Positions 1 to 7,690 of a stretch of DNA of 64,000 bases are shown piece by piece. How positions within the stretch are numbered: the stretch's first letter is position 1; the number at the start of each line of letters is the position of its first letter. The position numbers and the translations under genes are program-made. Under the pieces are notes generated by a model. That model worked only from the letters and a program-made list of their open reading frames with translations. It was not told the origin of the DNA and made no database searches. The stretch comes from Rhodococcus qingshengii (lineage in GTDB: Bacteria > Actinomycetota > Actinomycetes > Mycobacteriales > Mycobacteriaceae): contig NZ_JAJNCL010000007.1 of assembly GCF_021025955.1 (NCBI RefSeq), forward strand, positions 62,001 to 126,000, in the 5' to 3' direction.

Positions 1-736
1 CACTGTCATTGATCGAATACACCGTGTACGCGTAACGCTGCGTCGGTTGATCACTATCGGCAGTCAACGACAACGCCATCGCTTCGTTGACCACCGGCGA
101 TCCAGGCCGGACCGACAACTCGGTCATCCCCTGATACGCGCGGCCCTCGGAGTTCTCATCGAAACTGATGAGCAAGGGAAGTGACGTCGGGTCATCGGCC
201 GAGGCCGTCGACCCCATTCCCGCCATCATGTCCTGTGGGTCGAAATCTGTTGGTAGTTCCAGTCCCTCAGGAATCTCGAATCCGTCAGGCGGCGTGAACC
301 CTTCCCCTCCTGGCATCACCCCATCTCCTCGAACACCCATGAGAGTGGAGTTACCCTTCAGCCGCACCGAGGCATCGTTGATGAAAGTTCCGTCGATGGT
401 GATGTCCGCGGTGATCCATTTCTTGTCGCCACTCTTCCGGAACGAGGAGATCATGTCGTTGTACTCGGAATCAGTTATCTCCAGTGACAATTGATGCGAG
501 ACCGAGGGGTCGAACAATTCCACGGTGCCACTGATGTTGTCGGTGATCTCGGAGGCGATGACAGATGTGTCACCGGTGATGTAGGGACGAATTCGTGTCT
601 CACCGAACACGAAAACCAGGACGGAGACGAATGCGACGAACACCACCAACAGCTTCCAATGCTGACGCAGCGTCTTCGGTATCCGATGTTTGAACTTGCT
701 CCGCGGCGGCGGAGAGCCGGTGCCCGTCATAGTCAT
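1..736 (-). CDS. CotH-like protein, N-terminal part (runs off the window)
   Basis: Partial gene: about 245 residues are visible and the rest lies beyond the left edge. The start ATG at 736-734 shares one base with the stop of the DUF4956 gene (TGATG), which implies translational coupling. The N-terminus has a basic cytoplasmic stretch, then one membrane segment near residues 29-45 (LLVVFVAFVSVLVFVFG), then an extracytoplasmic domain. That domain contains a strand-rich part with VRLKGNSTL and LLISFDENSEG, typical of the CotH family, and an inserted Pro/Gly/Met-rich linker (near residues 120-155). Some CotH proteins are kinases of secreted proteins, but the catalytic part is outside the window. 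The family call rests on the CotH-like segments plus the VTC-DUF4956 context. Confidence 0.72.
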   Translation of the reverse strand, partial: MTMTGTGSPPPRSKFKHRIPKTLRQHWKLLVVFVAFVSVLVFVFGETRIRPYITGDTSVIASEITDNISGTVELFDPSVSHQLSLEITDSEYNDMISSFRKSGDKKWITADITIDGTFINDASVRLKGNSTLMGVRGDGVMPGGEGFTPPDGFEIPEGLELPTDFDPQDMMAGMGSTASADDPTSLPLLISFDENSEGRAYQGMTELSVRPGSPVVNEAMALSLTADSDQPTQRYAYTVYSINDS

Positions 737-1413
737 CAGATGTCCGTCTGGTCGTATCCGGTCAGAACGGTCACGCGCTGACCTGCATTGACGGCGCTCA
801 GTGCAGATATCAACTCTGCAGATTTATTGCCCTTCTTCATTTGCGCGGTGTAGTACAGCTCATTGAGCGCACCCGATCGCGCCGAATCAGTAGAGACCAA
901 CTCGAACTCCGAGCAGTGTTTGATGAGTACGTCCTCGACGTATGCGACGTATTCCTGTCCAGGCGGAACCTGAACCTTGACAACCTGACGCTGGACATCG
1001 AGCTTGAACCAGTTGAACTTGTACATGATCAACATGACAAGACACACCGCTACAGTCGCAGCGATCGCCAGAACATAGAAGCGGGTGCCCGTCGTCATAC
1101 CGATCGCCATCGCCAGGAAAATGAACCCGACGTCCCGGGTTTCCTTGATCGCGTTGCGGAATCGGATCACCGACAACGCGCCGACCAAAGCGAATGCGCG
1201 AGCGACGTTGGACCCGACGACAAGCATGATCAGCGAAACGATCATGCCCACCATGACCAATGTCTGCACATACGATTGGCTGTACGAGACGTTCTTGTGT
1301 GTGTATCGATAGACCCAGCCGATGATGGCGGAGAGAACGAACGCCAACGACAACGACACGATGATGTCGAAAGTGGAGAATGTTCCACTCAGGTCCTGTA
1401 TCTCGAAGTTCAT
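736..1413 (-). CDS. DUF4956 domain membrane protein
   Basis: 225-residue integral membrane protein. Three or four hydrophobic segments fill residues 15-135 (for example FDIIVSLSLAFVLSAIIGWVY and YVLAIAATVAVCLVMLIMY). The family-typical stretch ALSVIRFRNAIKETRD lies between them, and a soluble C-terminal domain of about 85 residues follows. The AGGAAA-type ribosome site precedes ATG at 1413. It is the middle gene of the VTC - DUF4956 - CotH operon. The biochemical role of DUF4956 is unknown; the constant pairing with VTC-domain polymerases suggests a membrane partner in polyphosphate or cell-surface polymer handling (inference). Confidence 0.85.
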   Translation of the reverse strand: MNFEIQDLSGTFSTFDIIVSLSLAFVLSAIIGWVYRYTHKNVSYSQSYVQTLVMVGMIVSLIMLVVGSNVARAFALVGALSVIRFRNAIKETRDVGFIFLAMAIGMTTGTRFYVLAIAATVAVCLVMLIMYKFNWFKLDVQRQVVKVQVPPGQEYVAYVEDVLIKHCSEFELVSTDSARSGALNELYYTAQMKKGNKSAELISALSAVNAGQRVTVLTGYDQTDI

Positions 1414-1461
1414 GGTTTCCTGTTTCGGTGTTGGGAGTGGATGCTCAATAGTGCTGTCGGA

Positions 1462-2370
1462 TCACGCGATACGTGTGCGGTGCCGAAGTAGATCTTCCGG
1501 TGCGCGACTGTCGAAACCTGCGGGCATCGCCAATTCCGGTGCACCGCTACGTGATCGAGGGGCCATGCCGAAGGCCTCGATCGATTGACAATATTTCGAT
1601 ACTCGAATGATGGACATATTCATTCGCGCCGTCATATCCGTAGCCCAATAAGGCACTCGTTCATTGGCTTTGAGTTCCACGATCGCGAGCTTCGGAGGGA
1701 TGATGAACCTGTTCTCCGCTCCCGAAGCGAAGTGGAAGTCTCGGTCCCGCCCGTGCACCTTGTGATCGATGGTCACACGCAGCCCGAGATCGGCTTCCGT
1801 ACCGACGTACGCCTCCCGCAGATACCCAGTGGTCACTATCGGACGAAGATCAAGATTTCCCATCAGCGTTGTCACTTCGTTGACGAATGGACGTTGCGAA
1901 ATATCGACATCGATTTCTTCTCGACCGTCGAGCCACCGCTGCGCGGTCCCGTACGGCAGCGCGATCCGTCGCTTCTGCGTGACTCGATTGACCCGCTGCT
2001 TGATCTCGATCTGGACCGGTGTGTCATCGACACAGTCCGACGGCTCTCCGTAGAGACGAAGTCGCACTTTGCGTCGAAACTTCAGCCCCTCGATCTTTTC
2101 CCAGTAGAACAACAGATCAGGTGTGTCGTAATACAGCGATGTCACCGGATACCCGCCCTTCGGCGAGTAAGGGTCGGTCTCCATTCGTGCCACTAGCTCT
2201 CGGCGCAACTCCGGCACCTTCAACTCGTCGACGAAGTATTTGATCTCGTAGCGGTTGAACGAGTGCAGCTTGCTGGCGGTCTGCTGAAAACCATTGGAGG
2301 GGAGAGCAGTCGGAATGTTCACCTCTTGCTGCCTCGAGGGAGGATCTCGGAACCGGTCGAAAATGCTCAT
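1462..2370 (-). CDS. VTC-domain protein (polyphosphate polymerase-like)
   Basis: 302 residues. The VTC fold makes polyphosphate from ATP in yeast Vtc4. Expected tunnel residues can be seen: YEIKY at 41-45, the paired arginines of VRLRL (R103, R105), the lysine of IEIK (121-124), VELK at 231-234 and the lysine of SKYCQSI near 259. This suggests a catalytically competent tunnel rather than a degenerate one. The N-terminal 35 residues and the Arg/Ser-rich last 30 look disordered. An AGGAG site lies upstream of ATG 2370. It is the first gene of an operon with DUF4956 and CotH, 48 bp ahead of the next start. Alternative: a tunnel enzyme of the same superfamily with another substrate. Confidence 0.85.
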   Translation of the reverse strand: MSIFDRFRDPPSRQQEVNIPTALPSNGFQQTASKLHSFNRYEIKYFVDELKVPELRRELVARMETDPYSPKGGYPVTSLYYDTPDLLFYWEKIEGLKFRRKVRLRLYGEPSDCVDDTPVQIEIKQRVNRVTQKRRIALPYGTAQRWLDGREEIDVDISQRPFVNEVTTLMGNLDLRPIVTTGYLREAYVGTEADLGLRVTIDHKVHGRDRDFHFASGAENRFIIPPKLAIVELKANERVPYWATDMTARMNMSIIRVSKYCQSIEAFGMAPRSRSGAPELAMPAGFDSRAPEDLLRHRTRIA

Positions 2371-2424
2371 GCCTCAGGTTCTCCTGGATTGGAAGTCGGA
2401 TATCTACGTGGTGGAGTGCTCGAA

Positions 2425-2504
2425 AATGTGGTGCCGTCGGATCCGTAGGCCTTGTGCAGATCCCGTACGGAAATCAAGGGCGTCGCCGTCTGGTTGTCTT
2501 TCAT
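2425..2504 (-). pseudogene. Apparent N-terminal remnant of an ABC-transporter ATPase
   Basis: From ATG 2504 the minus strand reads MKDNQTATPLISVRDLHKAYG and then SDGTTF, the usual opening of a MacB/LolD-type ATPase just before its Walker A segment. After about codon 27 the similarity stops, and the frame ends at 2367 inside the next gene's start region. No Walker A, signature or Walker B follows. Third-position GC is coding-like up to that point only. I read this as the scar of a deleted transporter gene between the two-component system and the VTC operon. It could be chance, since the fragment is short. Confidence 0.45.
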
Positions 2505-2696
2505 GGAGGTCGTTTCGGCGTCGAATAGACCTTCCTCGGATTCGCGAGTGGAAGAATCCCCCACGCGTGGACACCGTCGTACCGCAGGCGCGGTACACGG
2601 ATTGATCTCCTCGTGGGACGTGGACACCTCGAGCCTCTGAAATGATGAGGTGGCCGCCATGCGGGTGGGATATTCGGCGACCGATAGGAGACGGAC

Positions 2697-3905
2697 ATGG
2701 TCGCGCGCAGCGCCTCGGTCGGGCATCGCGGTGCGAGGGGGTGGATCGTTTCGGCCGCCACGGTGGTCCTCGTGATTATCCCTGGCGTGGTCCCGCCCCA
2801 CCCGGGTGCGGGTTTCGTGTGGTCACCTGACGTCCTGGCCCTCAATGCGGTGGCCGCGGCGATCCTGATGGGCCGACACCAGCGGCCGCTCGCGGTCCTG
2901 GCCGCGGTCATCGGTGTCGTCGCAGTGAGTGTGCCACTCGGACTGTTCAATCCGGGCCTCGTCTTGGCGGCGGGAGTCGCCGTCTACACGACCATGCTGT
3001 ACGCGACCCGGCGACGTGGTTTCGTACTCACCGCTCTCGTTGCCCTCGCCATGCTCGCTTTCGTCTTCGTCGACGGATACAGCGGCCTCCAGAACGTCCT
3101 GACCGTGCTGCTCGGTGGTGCGATCGGCGATGCGGTTCGCACGCAACGCGACTACGTCGCGTCCGTCACCGAACGTGCCGAGCGTGCCGAACGAACTCGC
3201 GACGCGGTGGCCGGGCAGCGGGTCGCCGAGACCAGGCTGGCGATTGCTCGCGACCTCCACGACGTCGTCGCGCACCAGATCTCGGTGATCAACCTCCATG
3301 CCGGCGTCGCTGCGTCCTCGCTACGTAACCGACCGGCCGACGCCGAGAAATCGCTGGCTATCATTCGCAGCGCGTCGCGCACCGCGCTCACCGAGATCGG
3401 CGACCTCATGGCCACCCTACGAGACCCCACCACCGCGATCGGCCCGTTCGGCCTGTCCCAACTCGACGATGTAGTGCGTGAATTCGCCAGTCATGGAATG
3501 GAAGTCGCTGTCCACATCGATGGCGATCCGTACGAACTGCCGGCGTCGATCGATGTGACTGCACTGCGCGTAGTCCAGGAAGCGCTCACCAACGCCCACA
3601 AGCACGGCACCGGACACCGCGCTCACGTGCTGATCGGTTACCTGCCTCGTGCGCTGCGCATTACCGTCAGCAACCCGACCGCTTCAGACGGAGCAGGGGC
3701 CCGACACCTCGGGATGAACCAGGGGCTGATCGGTATGAGGGAACGGGTCGACTCGGTTCGCGGCGCCCTCCGTTACGGGGCCGACGGAACAGGTAGGTGG
3801 CTGCTTGTTGCCGATCTACCCACAGAACCCGCCCATGACGACCTGGACACACCGGACGACTTGGACGCACCGGACGACGTGGCCGCACAGGGGGACACAC
3901 AATGA
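2697..3905 (+). CDS. NarL/DesK-type sensor histidine kinase
   Basis: 402 residues. Residues 15-145 hold several hydrophobic helices (for example LAVLAAVIGVVAVSVPLGLF), followed by a linker and the HisKA_3 dimerisation box ARDLHDVVAHQ with phospho-acceptor His188. The ATPase domain has its N-box at VVQEALTNAHKHG and the G-box at GMNQGLIGMRERV. There is no large extracellular sensor, so sensing is probably within or near the membrane. The C-terminal tail is an odd acidic run of near-repeats (DDLDTPDDLDAPDDV). The stop overlaps the regulator start by 4 bp (ATGA). It stands next to a truncated ABC ATPase, so its original target operon may be gone. Confidence 0.93.
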   Translation: MVARSASVGHRGARGWIVSAATVVLVIIPGVVPPHPGAGFVWSPDVLALNAVAAAILMGRHQRPLAVLAAVIGVVAVSVPLGLFNPGLVLAAGVAVYTTMLYATRRRGFVLTALVALAMLAFVFVDGYSGLQNVLTVLLGGAIGDAVRTQRDYVASVTERAERAERTRDAVAGQRVAETRLAIARDLHDVVAHQISVINLHAGVAASSLRNRPADAEKSLAIIRSASRTALTEIGDLMATLRDPTTAIGPFGLSQLDDVVREFASHGMEVAVHIDGDPYELPASIDVTALRVVQEALTNAHKHGTGHRAHVLIGYLPRALRITVSNPTASDGAGARHLGMNQGLIGMRERVDSVRGALRYGADGTGRWLLVADLPTEPAHDDLDTPDDLDAPDDVAAQGDTQ

Positions 3906-4567
3906 TCACCATTCTTGTCGTCGACGACCAAACTCTTATCCGGTCTGCGATCACCACCCTTGCCACCCACAGCGTCGGCCTCACCGTCGTCGGCGAAGCC
4001 GGCGACGGTGAGCGCGCGATCGAACTCGCTCGCCGTCTGCGACCGGATGTGGTGCTCATGGATATCCGGATGCCAGGTGTCGACGGGATTGCCGCCACAC
4101 GGACCATCTGCTCCGACCCGAACCTCGAGTCGGTGCGGGTACTGATACTCACCACTTTCGAGGAGGATCAGTACATCGTCGGAGCGCTGCGCGCCGGCGC
4201 GAGCGGGTTCATCGGCAAAGGGGCCGATCACGACCAGATCATCGCCGCGATCCGCGCTATCCACCGCGGTGATGCTCTGCTCTCACCGGTCGCGACGCGT
4301 AGCCTGATCAACCGGTACGTTCACCCCGCCGCCGACAGCGAACGGGTGCCGCCAGCGCTCGCGCACCTTACAGAGCGGGAGATGGAGGTCCTTACTCTCG
4401 TCGGCGCCGGCCGGTCCAACGACGAAATCGCCACTGACCTGGTGATCTCACCGCACACCGCCAAGACCCACGTCAACCGCATCATGACCAAGCTGCAGGC
4501 CCACGACCGGGCACAACTCGTCATCGCCGCCTACGAGAACGGTCTGATCCGACCGCACCTCAACTGA
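3902..4567 (+). CDS. NarL/LuxR-family response regulator
   Basis: 221 residues. The receiver domain has the acidic pair D8-D9, phospho-acceptor D54 in VVLMDIRMPG, and the conserved threonine in ILTTFEE. The LuxR-type helix-turn-helix is LTEREMEVLTLVGAGRSNDE onward, with the recognition helix in SPHTAKTHVNRI. It overlaps the kinase gene by 4 bp (ATGA), so the two are co-translated. It is expected to be phosphorylated by the upstream kinase and to bind promoters as a dimer; no target site was identified in the window. Confidence 0.95.
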   Translation: MITILVVDDQTLIRSAITTLATHSVGLTVVGEAGDGERAIELARRLRPDVVLMDIRMPGVDGIAATRTICSDPNLESVRVLILTTFEEDQYIVGALRAGASGFIGKGADHDQIIAAIRAIHRGDALLSPVATRSLINRYVHPAADSERVPPALAHLTEREMEVLTLVGAGRSNDEIATDLVISPHTAKTHVNRIMTKLQAHDRAQLVIAAYENGLIRPHLN

Positions 4568-5073
4568 CGCTACCCGCAGCGGCGGGACAACATGCGCCCC
4601 GAACGGGGACGCCGGATGTATGCCGAACAACCTTATTAGCGAACGCATCACCGGCAGCAGCCCGTCGGAGCAACGCCGAGGGAGCCCGCACAAGGGAAGT
4701 GCACCCGATCTCCAGCTCGCAGAGTGATGGCCACCCGCCCTGATCCACGCCGTCCCAACCCTTGTGCGGTTCGGCTAACTTCCCGAAGTACTGACAGTTA
4801 TGAGCTGCGGCGAGCGGATTGTTGTCTGGGTGTCCCTTATTGAGTAGTGATGCGCGCGAAACGGTGCAGATGAGGTCGGATCAGTGGCCACCCGCAGGAC
4901 GGATTCGCCTGCACCGGAAAACTATTAGGATTCTGACGCATGGCTTTCCACTTTACTGGCCTGCGGCAAGAAACAGATACCCACACGCGAGGAATGCCCG
5001 ACTCTGTTGTACGCCCGCAGGTCTCGACCCAGCCCAGTATCCTAGAGCGACACACAGAACGGAAGTGAGTGCG
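4568..5073. other. Intergenic stretch without a convincing gene
   Basis: About 500 bp between the response regulator and the SDR. Reading frames are short, with no recognisable domain and no coding-like third-position pattern. Its last part probably holds the SDR promoter: a TATCCT hexamer at about 5038-5043 lies roughly 30 bp before the start codon. Confidence 0.5.
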
Positions 5074-5817
5074 ATGCCACACAACCCATCCTCCCCGATC
5101 GGAATCGTCACCGGCGCGGGCTCGGGGATAGGACGGGCATCCGTCGCCCTGCTCCGCCAACTCGGCGCAACCGTCGAAGCCTGGGACAAGGATCAGAGCA
5201 CTCTCGACGCTCTTCCCTCCGACGAGCACCTTCTCACCTGCCTCGTTGACGTCACCGACGAGCCAGGCGTGACCACAGCAGCTGCCGAAGCAATCGCACG
5301 TCACCGGCGCATCGATTACATTGTCAACTGCGCTGGAGCCTATCTCTACGCCTCACTCGAAGACACAACCACGCAGCAAATTCGAAAACTCCACGACCTC
5401 AACGTCATCGGACCCACGCTCGTCACGCAAGCATTTTTGCCTGCTCTACGCGCATCGCACGGGTCCATCGTCAACGTTGCCAGCACCGTGGCACTCAAGC
5501 CCACAGCCAGCAACTCGCACTACGCAGCCTCGAAAGCAGCACTTGCCCAGCTCACCCGATGCTGGGCCCTAGAACTAGGCCCAGACGGAGTACGTGTTAA
5601 CGCCATCGCACCAGGCCCCATGCCCACTTCACTCTTTCGTAGTGCCGGCATGACCGAAGCACAAGAAACAGAACTTCTCAGCACCCGAACAGCCACGCTC
5701 CCCCTCAGACGCGCCGGCACCCCGGAAGAAGCCGCGGTCTGGATCGCCCGCCTCGCTCTTGAAGACAACTGGACCACCGGCGCCGTCATTCCCGTTGACG
5801 GAGGCATGTCCTTGTGA
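5074..5817 (+). CDS. SDR-family NAD(P)-dependent oxidoreductase
   Basis: 247 residues. Classical short-chain dehydrogenase: cofactor motif TGAGSGIG at residues 11-18, NCAGAY, active-site Ser in VNVASTVA and the YAASK pair, then PGPMPT. The terminal VDGGMSL is typical of the family. ATG 5074 is chosen because GGAAGTGAG lies just upstream and the cofactor motif starts right after it; the frame stays open upstream to 4819. Substrate unknown. Codon use has more A-ending codons than the neighbours, a mild hint of foreign origin. Confidence 0.9.
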   Translation: MPHNPSSPIGIVTGAGSGIGRASVALLRQLGATVEAWDKDQSTLDALPSDEHLLTCLVDVTDEPGVTTAAAEAIARHRRIDYIVNCAGAYLYASLEDTTTQQIRKLHDLNVIGPTLVTQAFLPALRASHGSIVNVASTVALKPTASNSHYAASKAALAQLTRCWALELGPDGVRVNAIAPGPMPTSLFRSAGMTEAQETELLSTRTATLPLRRAGTPEEAAVWIARLALEDNWTTGAVIPVDGGMSL

Positions 5818-6015
5818 CCCACGGAACCCGCTATTGGGCCTCGACCTGGGTGCGGTTTGCGCGCTAGGACTCGGTTTCGGGGTACTGCCCGAATTACCGG
5901 AAGTCCCATTCCCGGAGCGGCGGGCCTCGAAGTTGGTTGCGATGTCGGGAGCGACCTCGGCCATCCCGGCGCCCGCGAGAGTGGCGCCCCCGGCGATGAC
6001 CGCGGCGACTCCTTA

Positions 6016-6043
6016 TTCATAAGTGCGCAGCAGTACTTATGAA
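6016..6043. repeat. Perfect 9-bp inverted repeat with 10-bp spacer
   Basis: TTCATAAGT at 6016-6024 and its exact complement ACTTATGAA at 6035-6043, AT-rich in a GC-rich setting. This could be a repressor operator or a mobile-element end. No intact gene starts beside it. Confidence 0.6.
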
Positions 6044-6145
6044 CGCGCCACGCGGCAATCCGGGAAGATCACGATCGAACGATCCGGCCAGCCTGCGCAT
6101 ACCGCATCGTAGCCCGCCTGGCGCCATCAGTTCTCTCGCTCACCA

Positions 6146-6185
6146 CATCCATGGACAAACCGCCACATCCATGGACACGCCGCCA
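6146..6185. repeat. Two tandem 20-bp units
   Basis: CCACATCCATGGACA occurs twice with a 20-bp period (units differ only near their ends: AACCG and CGCCG). It lies in a non-coding interval. Confidence 0.65.
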
Positions 6186-6550
6186 CGCGAGTGGACCGAT
6201 GTCGAGTGAAATTGCCCCCGTAGAGCTCCGAGGCTCTCCTGAGGATTCGAAAAACGGTCGCCGACTCTCGACGCGCCCTGGTCTGCGCCTGTCAGATCTT
6301 CGTCGCTCGCGAAGATCGATCCAGTCCCGCCCAACCGAGCCACGGTCGATGACCAAATCGAATAGCCCTCGATCACCACACCCGTAGGTGTCGCGCTGTT
6401 ATCGATCGCGGCTTCGCGCATCACGGAGCGGCCGAAACGATCCTTGCATTGATGGAACGCGTGCGCTGCGAACAGGGCGGGATCGGCGAACCGAACGAAC
6501 CCAGCGAATGCGATGCCACCTTCAGTAGGAACGCTTTGCGAATCCATCGG

Positions 6551-7690
6551 TCAGCCGAGTAGCGGGGCAGTCTCCCATCGCGACACGGTTGCGTCCAGTT
6601 CGTCGTTTTTCCGTGGTGGGGCTGCTCCCTGTGACGAGTCCAGCCGGGGTGCGGCGGAGGGCATCGAAAAGCCTCCTGCGTCGACGAAGGCCGTCCGTTG
6701 TATTGCATGGTCGTGGAGTGTTGCCTCGTGGAGTGTGAGCACGGGAGTGACACAAGCGTTCAGGCCGTCGAAGACCTCGACCCAGGCGTCGCGATCCTGT
6801 GTGGCGAAGGTTCTGCCGAAGCGTTCGGACAACTCGTCCCAGTTCGATTGGTCCCAGCGATTCGGCAACGAGGCGGGATCCAATCCGAGTCCGAACACGA
6901 AGCGGTCGTAGTACACGTCTTCGAGGGCCCCTACCGCCATGTACCTGTGGTCTGCGCACTCGTACGCGCGGTAGAACGGGGCAGATCCGTCGAGGAGGTT
7001 GGTTCCACGACGGGCTGACCAGCGGCCGGCATGCTGCCACGATCGGACGAGCGCAGTCAACGAACTGGCGCCGTCGACCATCGCTGTATCCACCACCTGG
7101 CCTCGGCCAGTGCGTTCTCTTTCGTGCAGCGCGGCAAGTACCCCTACGAGCAGGAACATTGATCCACCGCCGAAGTTCCCGACGTAGTTAAGTGGCGGTG
7201 ACGGCGGCCCGGAAGCCGGTCCGAGCTGTTCGAGCGCGCCTGAAAGCGCAAGGTAGTTCAGATCGTGCCCGGCCTCTCGGGCCATCGGTCCTTTCTGGCC
7301 CCAGCCACTCATTCGGCCGTAGATCAGCCCCGGATTGTCCTGCAGGCAGACCTCGGAGCCCAGGCCGAGCTTCTCCATCGTGCCGGGCCGAGAGCCCTCC
7401 ATCAGGACGTCCGCTCGGCTGATCAGCCTGCGCACCTTGGCGAGATCCTCGGTCTTGGTCAGATCTGCAGTGATTTCGGTCCGCCCCCGGAGCATCCCCG
7501 CATTCGCATCGTCGATTCCGTCATCTGCTCCCATCGAGTTGGGGCGCACTATGCGCACGACATCGGCGCCAAGATCTGCCAACATGAGACCAGCGTGCAG
7601 TAGCGGTCCTATGGCCTCCATTTCAATGACCCGGATACCCGACAGCGGCCCGCCGTGCACTCCGCCGGTGGCTTCGTCCTGCATGATCAC
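6551..7690 (-). CDS. CaiB/BaiF CoA-transferase family III, alpha-methylacyl-CoA racemase-like
   Basis: 379 residues. It resembles the racemase branch: LSGIRVIEMEAIGP, AGHDLNYLALSG (H142, matching catalytic His126 of the M. tuberculosis racemase), and GALEDVYYDRF (the equivalent of Glu241). The usual GDFGGGSM motif reads GNFGGGSM here (N172), so the expected catalytic Asp156 equivalent is replaced by Asn. Likely role: epimerising or transferring CoA on a branched acyl-CoA. The GTG start at 7690 overlaps the monooxygenase stop (GTGA); an ATG two codons later (7684) with AAGGG upstream is a good alternative. It is second in an operon with the Baeyer-Villiger monooxygenase. Confidence 0.87.
   Translation of the reverse strand: MIMQDEATGGVHGGPLSGIRVIEMEAIGPLLHAGLMLADLGADVVRIVRPNSMGADDGIDDANAGMLRGRTEITADLTKTEDLAKVRRLISRADVLMEGSRPGTMEKLGLGSEVCLQDNPGLIYGRMSGWGQKGPMAREAGHDLNYLALSGALEQLGPASGPPSPPLNYVGNFGGGSMFLLVGVLAALHERERTGRGQVVDTAMVDGASSLTALVRSWQHAGRWSARRGTNLLDGSAPFYRAYECADHRYMAVGALEDVYYDRFVFGLGLDPASLPNRWDQSNWDELSERFGRTFATQDRDAWVEVFDGLNACVTPVLTLHEATLHDHAIQRTAFVDAGGFSMPSAAPRLDSSQGAAPPRKNDELDATVSRWETAPLLG

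Larger units (their letters stand above)
5818..6550. other. Gene-poor interval with decayed coding traces
   Basis: No intact gene is convincing. On the minus strand, about 6010-5830 reads like the start of an exported protein (VAAVIAGGATLAGAGMAEV, then a Ser/Pro/Gly-rich stretch) with coding-like codon use, but it lacks a start and is overrun by the SDR gene. A minus frame at 6140-6547 (135 aa, beginning MDSQSVPTEGGIAFAG) starts 3 bp after the CoA-transferase stop. It resembles nothing I know and lacks a ribosome site. The interval also carries an inverted repeat and a tandem repeat, listed separately. Confidence 0.45.

Noticed and set aside
841-1491. Long plus-strand frame opposite the DUF4956 gene
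   Set aside because: It mirrors the minus gene, is dominated by Arg/His/Asp and has no motif or ribosome site.
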